DNA of 64,000 nt from contig NC_068557.1 of NCBI RefSeq assembly GCF_022201045.2, positions 10,290,501 to 10,354,500 of the forward strand, written 5' to 3'. Origin of the DNA: Citrus sinensis. Its lineage: Eukaryota; Streptophyta; Magnoliopsida; Sapindales; Rutaceae. How positions within the stretch are numbered: the first letter of the stretch is position 1; the number at the start of each line of letters is the position of its first letter. The notes under the pieces are model-generated. The model searched no databases. It saw nothing but the letters and a program-made list of their open reading frames with translations, and was not told the origin of the DNA. This document shows positions 37,991 to 48,934 of this stretch, piece after piece. The position numbers and the translations under genes were made by a program.

Positions 37991-40900
37991 CCTCTTAGGA
38001 CTTAGGTTCCTCTTTGTTAGATTTGATGATGGTGAGTTTATCCTTTGGGCTAATCTTCAGAGGCCTTTATATATGCTCTTCTGAGTTCATTTCCTTAAGC
38101 AATCAGAATGTCCTTGTCTAGTGATACTCTGCAAACACAAGAAAAAGATCAGAGGGCCAGCTTTGCCGGCATAAATGTTGTGCAAATTTTATTGAACTCG
38201 CAAGCACACGAATCTATTGTAGAATAGACTAATGGTGACGAGTGTCGATCCTACGAGGAGGTGGATTTTAATTGAACACCTATGGTTAAAAGTTGATTAA
38301 TGGAGAGAATTTAAAACCAAATAAACAAGGAAAGAGTCAGAGATCTCAACCTTAGATCCTTGAGTTGGACTGCAATATCTCTTATTTCAATTATATGCTC
38401 GTGTATATTTTTAAAGGGATCAAAATTTTGCCTAAAAGTTTTTTTCATTAAGGCATTGGCCAATGATTTTGTCAGAAAAAAAGGCATTTCATGTGGATAA
38501 TCGACATGTGCTCTTGGAACAAGCATCCGAAGGAGAAAATTGAATTTGAATGGTGGGAGTGGTCAAATCACTTGAGTTTAATGTTTATAAAGGCTCACGT
38601 ATGCAAGAGTATAGGGAATTTTATTCCTGATTGCCCAAATATGAAATATTTTATGACTCCAGCCAAATTAAGATCCATACAACCCAAAGAAAAAAGAATA
38701 TTTTCTTTCCAATTAAAGTAATTGATTCTGTTGGTGTAAATTTTGTCCCAACTTGTGATGTGGAAATTTCGACTAAGGACAACCCTCTTAGGACTTAGGT
38801 TCCTCTTTGTTAGATTTGATGATGGTGAGTTTATCCTTTGGGCTAATCTTCAGAGGCCTTTATATATGCTCTTCTGAGTTCATTTCCTTAAGCAATCAGA
38901 ATGTCCTTGTCTAGTGATACTCTGCAAACACAAGAAAAAGATCAGAGGGCCAGCTTTGCCGGCATAAATGTTGTGCAAATTTTATTGAACTCGCAAGCAC
39001 ACGAATCTATTGTAGAATAGACTAATGGTGACGAGTGTCGATCCTACGAGGAGGTGGATTTTAATTGAACACCTATGGTTAAAAGTTGATTAATGGAGAG
39101 AATTTAAAACCAAATAAACAAGGAAAGAGTCAGAGATCTCAACCTTAGATCCTTGAGTTGGACTGCAATATCTCTTATTTCAATTATATGCTCGTGTATA
39201 TTTTTAAAGGGATCAAAATTTTGCCTAAAAGTTTTTTTCATTAAGGCATTGGCCAATGATTTTGTCAGAAAAAAAGGCATTTCATGTGGATAATCGACAT
39301 GTGCTCTTGGAACAAGCATCCGAAGGAGAAAATTGAATTTGAATGGTGGGAGTGGTCAAATCACTTGAGTTTAATGTTTATAAAGGCTCACGTATGCAAG
39401 AGTATAGGGAATTTTATTCCTGATTGCCCAAATATGAAATATTTTATGACTCCAGCCAAATTAAGATCCATACAACCCAAAGAAAAAAGAATATTTTCTT
39501 TCCAATTAAAGTAATTGATTCTGTTGGTGTAAATTTTGTCCCAACTTGTGATGTGGAAATTTCGACTAAGGACAACCCTCTTAGGACTTAGGTTCCTCTT
39601 TGTTAGATTTGATGATGGTGAGTTTATCCTTTGGGCTAATCTTCAGAGGCCTTTATATATGCTCTTCTGAGTTCATTTCCTTAAGCAATCAGAATGTCCT
39701 TGTCTAGTGATACTCTGCAAACACAAGAAAAAGATCAGAGGGCCAGCTTTGCCGGCATAAATGTTGTGCAAATTTTATTGAACTCGCAAGCACACGAATC
39801 TATTGTAGAATAGACTAATGGTGACGAGTGTCGATCCTACGAGGAGGTGGATTTTAATTGAACACCTATGGTTAAAAGTTGATTAATGGAGAGAATTTAA
39901 AACCAAATAAACAAGGAAAGAGTCAGAGATCTCAACCTTAGATCCTTGAGTTGGACTGCAATATCTCTTATTTCAATTATATGCTCGTGTATATTTTTAA
40001 AGGGATCAAAATTTTGCCTAAAAGTTTTTTTCATTAAGGCATTGGCCAATGATTTTGTCAGAAAAAAAGGCATTTCATGTGGATAATCGACATGTGCTCT
40101 TGGAACAAGCATCCGAAGGAGAAAATTGAATTTGAATGGTGGGAGTGGTCAAATCACTTGAGTTTAATGTTTATAAAGGCTCACGTATGCAAGAGTATAG
40201 GGAATTTTATTCCTGATTGCCCAAATATGAAATATTTTATGACTCCAGCCAAATTAAGATCCATACAACCCAAAGAAAAAAGAATATTTTCTTTCCAATT
40301 AAAGTAATTGATTCTGTTGGTGTAAATTTTGTCCCAACTTGTGATGTGGAAATTTCGACTAAGGACAACCCTCTTAGGACTTAGGTTCCTCTTTGTTAGA
40401 TTTGATGATGGTGAGTTTATCCTTTGGGCTAATCTTCAGAGGCCTTTATATATGCTCTTCTGAGTTCATTTCCTTAAGCAATCAGAATGTCCTTGTCTAG
40501 TGATACTCTGCAAACACAAGAAAAAGATCAGAGGGCCAGCTTTGCCGGCATAAATGTTGTGCAAATTTTATTGAACTCGCAAGCACACGAATCTATTGTA
40601 GAATAGACTAATGGTGACGAGTGTCGATCCTACGAGGAGGTGGATTTTAATTGAACACCTATGGTTAAAAGTTGATTAATGGAGAGAATTTAAAACCAAA
40701 TAAACAAGGAAAGAGTCAGAGATCTCAACCTTAGATCCTTGAGTTGGACTGCAATATCTCTTATTTCAATTATATGCTCGTGTATATTTTTAAAGGGATC
40801 AAAATTTTGCCTAAAAGTTTTTTTCATTAAGGCATTGGCCAATGATTTTGTCAGAAAAAAAGGCATTTCATGTGGATAATCGACATGTGCTCTTGGAACA

Positions 40901-43029
40901 AGCATCCGAAGGAGAAAATTGAATTTGAATGGTGGGAGTGGTCAAATCACTTGAGTTTAATGTTTATAAAGGCTCACGTATGCAAGAGTATAGGGAATTT
41001 TATTCCTGATTGCCCAAATATGAAATATTTTATGACTCCAGCCAAATTAAGATCCATACAACCCAAAGAAAAAAGAATATTTTCTTTCCAATTAAAGTAA
41101 TTGATTCTGTTGGTGTAAATTTTGTCCCAACTTGTGATGTGGAAATTTCGACTAAGGACAACCCTCTTAGGACTTAGGTTCCTCTTTGTTAGATTTGATG
41201 ATGGTGAGTTTATCCTTTGGGCTAATCTTCAGAGGCCTTTATATATGCTCTTCTGAGTTCATTTCCTTAAGCAATCAGAATGTCCTTGTCTAGTGATACT
41301 CTGCAAACACAAGAAAAAGATCAGAGGGCCAGCTTTGCCGGCATAAATGTTGTGCAAATTTTATTGAACTCGCAAGCACACGAATCTATTGTAGAATAGA
41401 CTAATGGTGACGAGTGTCGATCCTACGAGGAGGTGGATTTTAATTGAACACCTATGGTTAAAAGTTGATTAATGGAGAGAATTTAAAACCAAATAAACAA
41501 GGAAAGAGTCAGAGATCTCAACCTTAGATCCTTGAGTTGGACTGCAATATCTCTTATTTCAATTATATGCTCGTGTATATTTTTAAAGGGATCAAAATTT
41601 TGCCTAAAAGTTTTTTTCATTAAGGCATTGGCCAATGATTTTGTCAGAAAAAAAGGCATTTCATGTGGATAATCGACATGTGCTCTTGGAACAAGCATCC
41701 GAAGGAGAAAATTGAATTTGAATGGTGGGAGTGGTCAAATCACTTGAGTTTAATGTTTATAAAGGCTCACGTATGCAAGAGTATAGGGAATTTTATTCCT
41801 GATTGCCCAAATATGAAATATTTTATGACTCCAGCCAAATTAAGATCCATACAACCCAAAGAAAAAAGAATATTTTCTTTCCAATTAAAGTAATTGATTC
41901 TGTTGGTGTAAATTTTGTCCCAACTTGTGATGTGGAAATTTCGACTAAGGACAACCCTCTTAGGACTTAGGTTCCTCTTTGTTAGATTTGATGATGGTGA
42001 GTTTATCCTTTGGGCTAATCTTCAGAGGCCTTTATATATGCTCTTCTGAGTTCATTTCCTTAAGCAATCAGAATGTCCTTGTCTAGTGATACTCTGCAAA
42101 CACAAGAAAAAGATCAGAGGGCCAGCTTTGCCGGCATAAATGTTGTGCAAATTTTATTGAACTCGCAAGCACACGAATCTATTGTAGAATAGACTAATGG
42201 TGACGAGTGTCGATCCTACGAGGAGGTGGATTTTAATTGAACACCTATGGTTAAAAGTTGATTAATGGAGAGAATTTAAAACCAAATAAACAAGGAAAGA
42301 GTCAGAGATCTCAACCTTAGATCCTTGAGTTGGACTGCAATATCTCTTATTTCAATTATATGCTCGTGTATATTTTTAAAGGGATCAAAATTTTGCCTAA
42401 AAGTTTTTTTCATTAAGGCATTGGCCAATGATTTTGTCAGAAAAAAAGGCATTTCATGTGGATAATCGACATGTGCTCTTGGAACAAGCATCCGAAGGAG
42501 AAAATTGAATTTGAATGGTGGGAGTGGTCAAATCACTTGAGTTTAATGTTTATAAAGGCTCACGTATGCAAGAGTATAGGGAATTTTATTCCTGATTGCC
42601 CAAATATGAAATATTTTATGACTCCAGCCAAATTAAGATCCATACAACCCAAAGAAAAAAGAATATTTTCTTTCCAATTAAAGTAATTGATTCTGTTGGT
42701 GTAAATTTTGTCCCAACTTGTGATGTGGAAATTTCGACTAAGGACAACCCTCTTAGGACTTAGGTTCCTCTTTGTTAGATTTGATGATGGTGAGTTTATC
42801 CTTTGGGCTAATCTTCAGAGGCCTTTATATATGCTCTTCTGAGTTCATTTCCTTAAGCAATCAGAATGTCCTTGTCTAGTGATACTCTGCAAACACAAGA
42901 AAAAGATCAGAGGGCCAGCTTTGCCGGCATAAATGTTGTGCAAATTTTATTGAACTCGCAAGCACACGAATCTATTGTAGAATAGACTAATGGTGACGAG
43001 TGTCGATCCTACGAGGAGGTGAATTTTAA
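37479..43029. repeat. Seven-copy 793-bp tandem array
   Basis: Seven head-to-tail units of exactly 793 bp starting at 37479, 38272, 39065, 39858, 40651, 41444 and 42237. By eye the copies are identical apart from one G-to-A change at 43022 in the last. Each unit contains, in order, copia gag sequence (minus strand, with an internal inverted piece), about 210 bp of unidentified sequence ending GCCGGC-ATAAA, and the first 96 bp of the solo LTR that continues intact only in the last unit. The duplication joint carries a 3-base overlap TTG (at 37479-37481 and 43030-43032). Confidence 0.96.
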
Positions 43030-44259
43030 TTGTGTGTATAATTAATTTTGTAAATGGGTGGTTGGATTTGTGGTGAAAATGATTTGGATTATCCTAAAAT
43101 TTGAATTAAGATGACAAGAATAAATTGAAGTGAAAATCTATTAAATTGACATACTTGGGTATCTGGATCTGTATCAACATGCATCATGGGCTAAATATTC
43201 CTTATTAATACCAATTAAATCATGAGGGGGGAATCCACACCTCATGAACCACACTCTAATCAATATGGTGCTAAGGGCTTATCGTGCCAAATAATAATAA
43301 CATTGTACTAGGGAGCCGGTGAAACCAGGGCGGTATCTAGACAAAATTATTATTATTTATCGACGAGAAATCAAAACATCCACAAAACCTAGAGGGGAAG
43401 AGAAAATAAATTTACCAAATAAAGCCCATGACACATGTTGAGACTTCACCTTCAACCCAAACTTGAAAGAAAATTAGCTACTCATAATTGAACTAGGGGC
43501 AAAATAAAAATTTATTAAAATACATAGAAAATATAAGATGGAGAAGGAATTACAGAAAATGGAGTCCAAAAATGGATTCAGAGCTATCAAATTAGGGGGG
43601 GAGGCCCTTTTTTTATAGATACATAGAGTAAATCATGGCTATCGGATTAAAAACAGTTTGGACGCTCAGGATTGCGCCACGTCATCAGTCAACAGTACGC
43701 GGTTTGACCACGTGGATGAACAGTAACACGGTTTGACCCGGGTTGAACAGTGACGCGGTTTGGTTGAAAATAATCCTGTGTGATGCATGTACCGTACGCG
43801 AGATTTTTGGTCGACTGATATGCTGCCACGTCACCATCAACAGTACATAAGAATTTTAGTCCAACATAATCGTGACACCTCATCAGTCAATACCACATCA
43901 TCGGTTAATGCCACGTCATTATTCCGTCTATGTGAACATTGTCGTGAACAATAACGTAGACAGTACCATACACGTGAATAGTACAATACTTGTGAACAAT
44001 GTCATTTTTCATTTTATGCTCCTCCTAAGGTTTTCGACCATCCTGAGTTCAAAAGTGATGTTCGTTTTGCTGTCTGATCTCTCGTTTATTGTGAAATAAC
44101 TATGATGTCCCTAAAATACATAAAATACTTAATTCAAATAAAACACACGGAATTAAATTAAAAGAAGGTTAAATACATAAAAGTAAGGGTGTTAGTAAAA
44201 CTTGAAGTGTAAAATGACGATTTTCTCATTTATAAATATACATTTTCTAACACTCAACA
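42934..44259 (-). mobile_element. Solo LTR, left, inverted orientation
   Basis: A 1,326-bp LTR beginning TGTTGTGCAAAT and ending CACTCAACA on the plus strand, flanked by a perfect 5-bp duplication ATAAA at 42929-42933 and 44260-44264. It is the reverse complement of the LTR at 45136-46432 (6 mismatches in about 90 bases compared at the inner ends). TG...CA ends plus a 5-bp target duplication and no internal region define a solo LTR. Its first 96 bp have been copied into each array unit. Copia or gypsy origin cannot be told without internal sequence. Confidence 0.9.
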
Positions 44260-44264
44260 ATAAA

Positions 44265-45130
44265 CCCTTCGACGATCAAGTCAGTCACCAGACTTTTGAA
44301 AATATAAATTTAGAGAGAGAAAGATTAGAGGGAGAAAGTTAGCATTTTCTCCTTTTTAGTTTCTTTTTTCTTACCTTTTAGTGAGAATGAAAGACATATT
44401 TATCGGCCAAACTGATTTGACTTGGGTCCTAGTTATTTTGATGACAAATGTCATTGTTCTTGTGACATTTGGCAACACTTGTCCTCTAGTGCTCATGTTG
44501 ATTGACACATGGATATACAAACTCGTCTACAGATTAAAGGAAGAAACGTTTTATCCTTAGGTTATTTTTACTAGGACATTGGGATCATAAGAGCCTTCAA
44601 ACTTAGGAGATTTGTCCTAGGATAAGAGCCTAAAACCTCAGCACGTTTTGGACTTTAAATCCTTGCCACCTAGTTGATTTATCCTAGGTGGTTTGTCTTA
44701 GGATAGGAATCTAGAACCTTGGCTCCTTTTGGGCTTTAAAACCTTGTTACTTAGGAGGATCATTTTAAGTGATTTGTCCACCACTTCGTGAGCTTAATTG
44801 GGAGGAAATTTATTAGATGGACCTTATTGAGATTAAATTTATTTAAGCCTTATTAAGCTTATTTTATTTTTGGCCCAACAGATTCCATTAGGTATTGGAA
44901 CATTAGATGGATCATTAACATATGTATTAGAAATAAATGCAATAACAAGGAAATATTCTTTAATGATATGAAATAAAAACTAGAATTATAAATCAACCAA
45001 TGTTACTTTATTAGAAAATTCTAATTTGGTAGAGGTTATAAAATGTATTGAATTGACTTAGAATTTTATTAATAAGACTAGTAAATTATTGAAAATTTCC
45101 ATACCTGTGGGTCTAAGGATTTTATATATA
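44265..45130. other. Spacer between the two inverted solo LTRs
   Basis: About 870 bp with no open frame of note. Before the left LTR inserted it was continuous with the end of the array unit (…GCCGGC|ATAAA|CCCTTCGACG…). It contains GA-rich and Asn/Lys-poor AT DNA and a near-repeat of CTTAGGA/CCTAGG motifs around 44560-44760. It may be part of another eroded retroelement. Confidence 0.4.
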
Positions 45131-45135
45131 TATTT

Positions 45136-46432
45136 TGTTGAGTGTTAGAAAATATATATTTATAAAGGAGAAAATCATCATTTTACATTTCAAGTCTTAC
45201 TAACACCCTTACTTTCATGTATTTAAGCTTCTTGTGATTTAATTACGTGTGTTTTATTTTAATTAAGTATTTTATGTATTTTAGGGGCATCATAGTCATT
45301 TCACAATGAACGAGAAATCATACAGCAAAACGGACATCACTTTTGAACTCAAGACAGTCAAAAACCTTAGGAGGAGCATAAAAGAAAAAATATCACTGTT
45401 CACATGTATGATATTGTCTACGTTACTGTTCACGATACTGTTCACATAGACGGAATGATGACGTGACATTGACCGATGATGTGGCATTGACTGATGAGGT
45501 GTCACGATCCTGTTGGACTAAAATTCTTATGTACTGTTGATTGATGACGTGGCAGCATATCAGTGGACCAAAAATCTCGCGTACGGTACATGCATTACAC
45601 AGGATTATTTTCAAACAAACCGCGTCACTATTCAAGCCGGGTCAAACCGTGTTACTGTTCAAATAGCGTGGTCAAACTGTGTACTGTTGACTGATGACGT
45701 GGCGCAATCCTGAGCGTCCGAAATATTTTTGATCCGATGGTCATGATTTACTCAATGTATCTATAAAAAGAGGGCTCTCCCCCCTAATTTGATATCTCTA
45801 AATCCATTTTTGGACTCCATTTTCTGTAATTCCTTCTCCATCTTGTATTTTCTATGTATTTTAATAAATTTTGTATTTTGCCCCTAGTTCAATTATGAGT
45901 AGCTAATTTTCTTTCAAGCTTGAGTTGAATGTGAAGTCTCAACATGTGTCATGGGCTTTATTTGGTAAATTTATTTTCTCTTCTCCTCTAGTTTTTGTAA
46001 ATGTTTTGACTTCTCGTCGATAAATAATAATAATAATCTTGTCTAGATACCGCCCTGGTTTCACCGGCTCCCTGGTACAATGTTATTATTATTTGGCACG
46101 ATAAGCCCTTAGCACCATATTGATTAGAGTGTGGTTCATGAGGTGTGGATTCCCCTCTCATAATTTAATTGGCATTAATAAGGAATATTTAGCTCATGAT
46201 GCATGTTGATACAGATCCAGATACCCAAGTACGTCAATTTAATAGATTTTCACTTCAATTTATTCTTGTCATCTTAATTCAAATCATTTTCACCACAAAT
46301 CCAACCACCCATTTACAAAATTAATTCTACACACAATTAAAATCCACCTCCTCGTGGGATCAACACTCGTCACCATTGATCTATTCTACAATAGATTCGT
46401 GCACTTGCGAGTTCAATAAAATTTGCACAACA
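45136..46432 (+). mobile_element. Solo LTR, right
   Basis: A 1,297-bp LTR beginning TGTTGAGTGTTAG and ending TTGCACAACA, flanked by a perfect 5-bp duplication TATTT at 45131-45135 and 46433-46437. It is the same family as the LTR at 42934-44259 but in the opposite orientation. A recurrent GACGTGGC/GATGACGTGGC motif lies around 45450-45710. Confidence 0.92.
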
Positions 46433-46797
46433 TATTTTAATTAAACATAATTTACTATTTTATTCCATATATCTGTTAAAATGATTATATGCCTGTAAGG
46501 CCAACTAATTATTTCACTAAATCGAATGCTATAAATTTGTTGCCTTACATATTAAATTCAAATTCTTATATGATAAAAAGTGTTTAAATATCAGTACATC
46601 ATGAAATGTTGTGGCTATTTTCAAAAATACATATAATGAGATCTCAATGACACTAGACAAAGTTTTATAGCACAAAACAATAAATTAGAAGTTCCACAAC
46701 ATGTACCTTTTAACTACTTATAGCAACTCATGTAAGAAAGTTAAAACAATTAACAACAATAATTCACTGTAATATTAATAAATCAGGTCTTAATACG

Positions 46798-47143
46798 TAG
46801 GGTTGATAAAAAAAAAATCGGTCTGGCCTGACCTGTATGGGTTGGGCCTGGATATGGGTCGAAAAATTTAAAGCATGTATAGATGTGCTTTTTTAAAGGT
46901 ATAGAAAAAAAGAGCTTTTAAATTCATAAATAAAAAAATCAAATTTTAAAAAACTCGACATATTGGATTAATTTTTTTTTATGTATGACTATTATTCTAT
47001 TATGTATTGGATAATTATCTTTAATTTAATTTTTTTACTTTATTAAAATTTATTTCATAATTAATGGAAAGTCCAGACCATCTTGTAAATAGTCTGAGCT
47101 TGTTAACAATAATATGGGCTTAGGCCAGGCTTGTCTAACCCTA
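46798..47143. mobile_element. hAT-like MITE, 346 bp
   Basis: Ends TAGGGTTGATAA and, inverted, TAGGGTTAGACAAGCCTGGCC; both ends then share a CTGGCCTg-type block. Flanking 8-mers TTAATACG and CTAATATG differ only by two transitions, which suits an old 8-bp hAT target duplication. Non-coding. Confidence 0.7.
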
Positions 47144-47298
47144 CTAATATGATTACAAACATAAAAACATGCAGAATTTAAATCATGTCACTGTAACAAG
47201 ACCATGATCTATTTCATATAATCAATACTTGTAAAGACATTATCGTTTTCTATTTTCATGATTTTGTGATCAATAAAAGTTTTTTGGCATTTACGTGC

Positions 47299-47299
<1 letters not shown>

Positions 47300-47329
<30 letters not shown>

Positions 47330-47344
47330 TGTATGTATGTATGA
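47300..47344. repeat. (ATGT)n microsatellite
   Basis: About eleven tandem ATGT units in intergenic DNA. Confidence 0.95.
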
Positions 47345-47508
47345 ATAAGCAAAAGAACAGGAACATTGATTCTCAAAACAGAAGACATAGGCATATTGAT
47401 ATGTTTTCTAGAAAACATCAAGATATATACTGAAAAGTATGGATTGGAGATGGTTTTGTTCGAGTATTTGAAGCTTCATGAGCATATATCACAAAAGTGT
47501 CTTCTAGT

Positions 47509-47842
47509 CTATTTCATTACTAGCTAAACTTATGATGGAAAAATAATTTTTTTTTAACTCTATAGGCATGATTTGGCTAGGCTAGGGACCCGTTCATATG
47601 CCAAGACTTAGTGACTTAAAACTTCTTGAATTCCATCTAATTGAAAGGAGATTAATAAATGAAACTCTCTACTTCCTTCCATCAAAGAAGTAGAATATGA
47701 ACTTGATCACTTTTAACACTCTCATTATTGAAAGAAATAATTAAGCTCCACCACTATCCTTAAAATGAGGGAGTAGATAATTAACATGAGTTTTATCCTT
47801 CTATAAATGCCTCAATTTATCATGTGAGCCATAGTTAGAATA
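47509..47842. repeat. Right copy of the 320-bp dispersed direct repeat
   Basis: Same orientation match to 33601-33922. It contains CTATAAATGCC near its end, which could be a TATA box of a lost gene, but no coding sequence follows that I recognise in either place. Confidence 0.75.
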
Positions 47843-48620
47843 TAAATGTAATAACAAAGACTCAACACTTTCAATACAAATATTGACATTTTGTTAGACC
47901 CACTAAATTAAACTCTGGTCCTTCTAGTTCATTCTTTCACCACAATAACAAAAATGACAATGAAGAATATGATGATAAAGAGAAAGAGTTCGAATTTGAC
48001 TATGATAACAATGGTTATGATAATATTTTAAGGAACCTAATATCGACCTCCTTTATAAACCTAGGCTCAAGATTTGAAAGATGAAACAAAGAGTGGCAAA
48101 AGTGGTAATCCAGGAAGAAATTAATGCGGTTAATTTTTTCTTTGTAAGTTGAAAGTAAAAGATTGAACAATAAAGACTTAAGAAAATAAGTGAGAAGAAG
48201 TGAGATGGAAAGAGAATTTAAAGTTTGAGGCACGAGATAGGAATGCGTCTACGATGTGGTCCATAGGAGCTGAAAAAAATATTAGTATTAGTACATTAAA
48301 TCTCGACCAGTGGTTAATCACGAATCTAAAGATTACTAATTGATGTAAAAATAAGGGTATTTTTAAGAGGCTATAGATCCATCCCATATTTATATAGGAG
48401 CAACTTTTCTCCATTAATTTGTGGATGAAGCTACTATTCTTCTAAATCTCTAAAAGATTTGTGAATATTAATTCCAAGACATATTTGTGAAAAATTTAAA
48501 GGAATAGTTAAATTCTAAGTTGTACTGAATTTTGATTGTAAATATATTAGTTGTGTCGTCTCATTTGAAAAAAAAAAAACAATGGGAAACAGGCAAAAGC
48601 AGACGATGTCGTTTAAAGTT
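47843..48620. other. Intergenic DNA upstream of uL13m
   Basis: AT-rich with no supported gene. Open frames on the minus strand at 48015-48414 have no motif I recognise. Confidence 0.4.
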
Positions 48621-48685
48621 TGGGCTTGGCCCTAATTTTAGATCATGTAACTGCCCGAAAAAGATCTGAAAAAGGTCCAAGCCCA
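48621..48685 (+). promoter_or_regulatory. Site II elements in the uL13m promoter
   Basis: TGGGCT at 48621-48626 and its complement AGCCCA at 48680-48685, about 250-310 bases before the start codon. Site II (TGGGCY) pairs are known in promoters of plant ribosomal-protein and mitochondrial genes, which fits the gene downstream. Confidence 0.5.
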
Positions 48686-48934
48686 ACCCAATTAAAAAAA
48701 AAAAAACAGTTAACAATTAAGCATTCAGCTTTGGTGGTCTTTACCAGAAGGGAAAAAAAAATCCCTACTCTTAGGGGTTTACGCAGGTCCATCTCTAACT
48801 TTTGTTATTATTATTATTATGATTATTTGAATGTCCTTTACTTTTGATTTTGGGTTGTAATTTGAATATAGCTCTGAATTTGATTTGCGTTACTCATTTT
48901 TGTTTAAAAGAAGTTATAACAGAGCAATAGAAAA

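Noticed and set aside
42934..46432. One large foldback transposon with 1.3-kb arms
   Set aside because: Each arm has its own TG…CA ends and its own perfect 5-bp duplication, so two independent solo LTRs explain it better.
33601..47842. The 320-bp direct repeats as LTRs of the copia remnant
   Set aside because: No TG…CA ends, primer site or polypurine tract could be placed next to them, so I only report a dispersed repeat.
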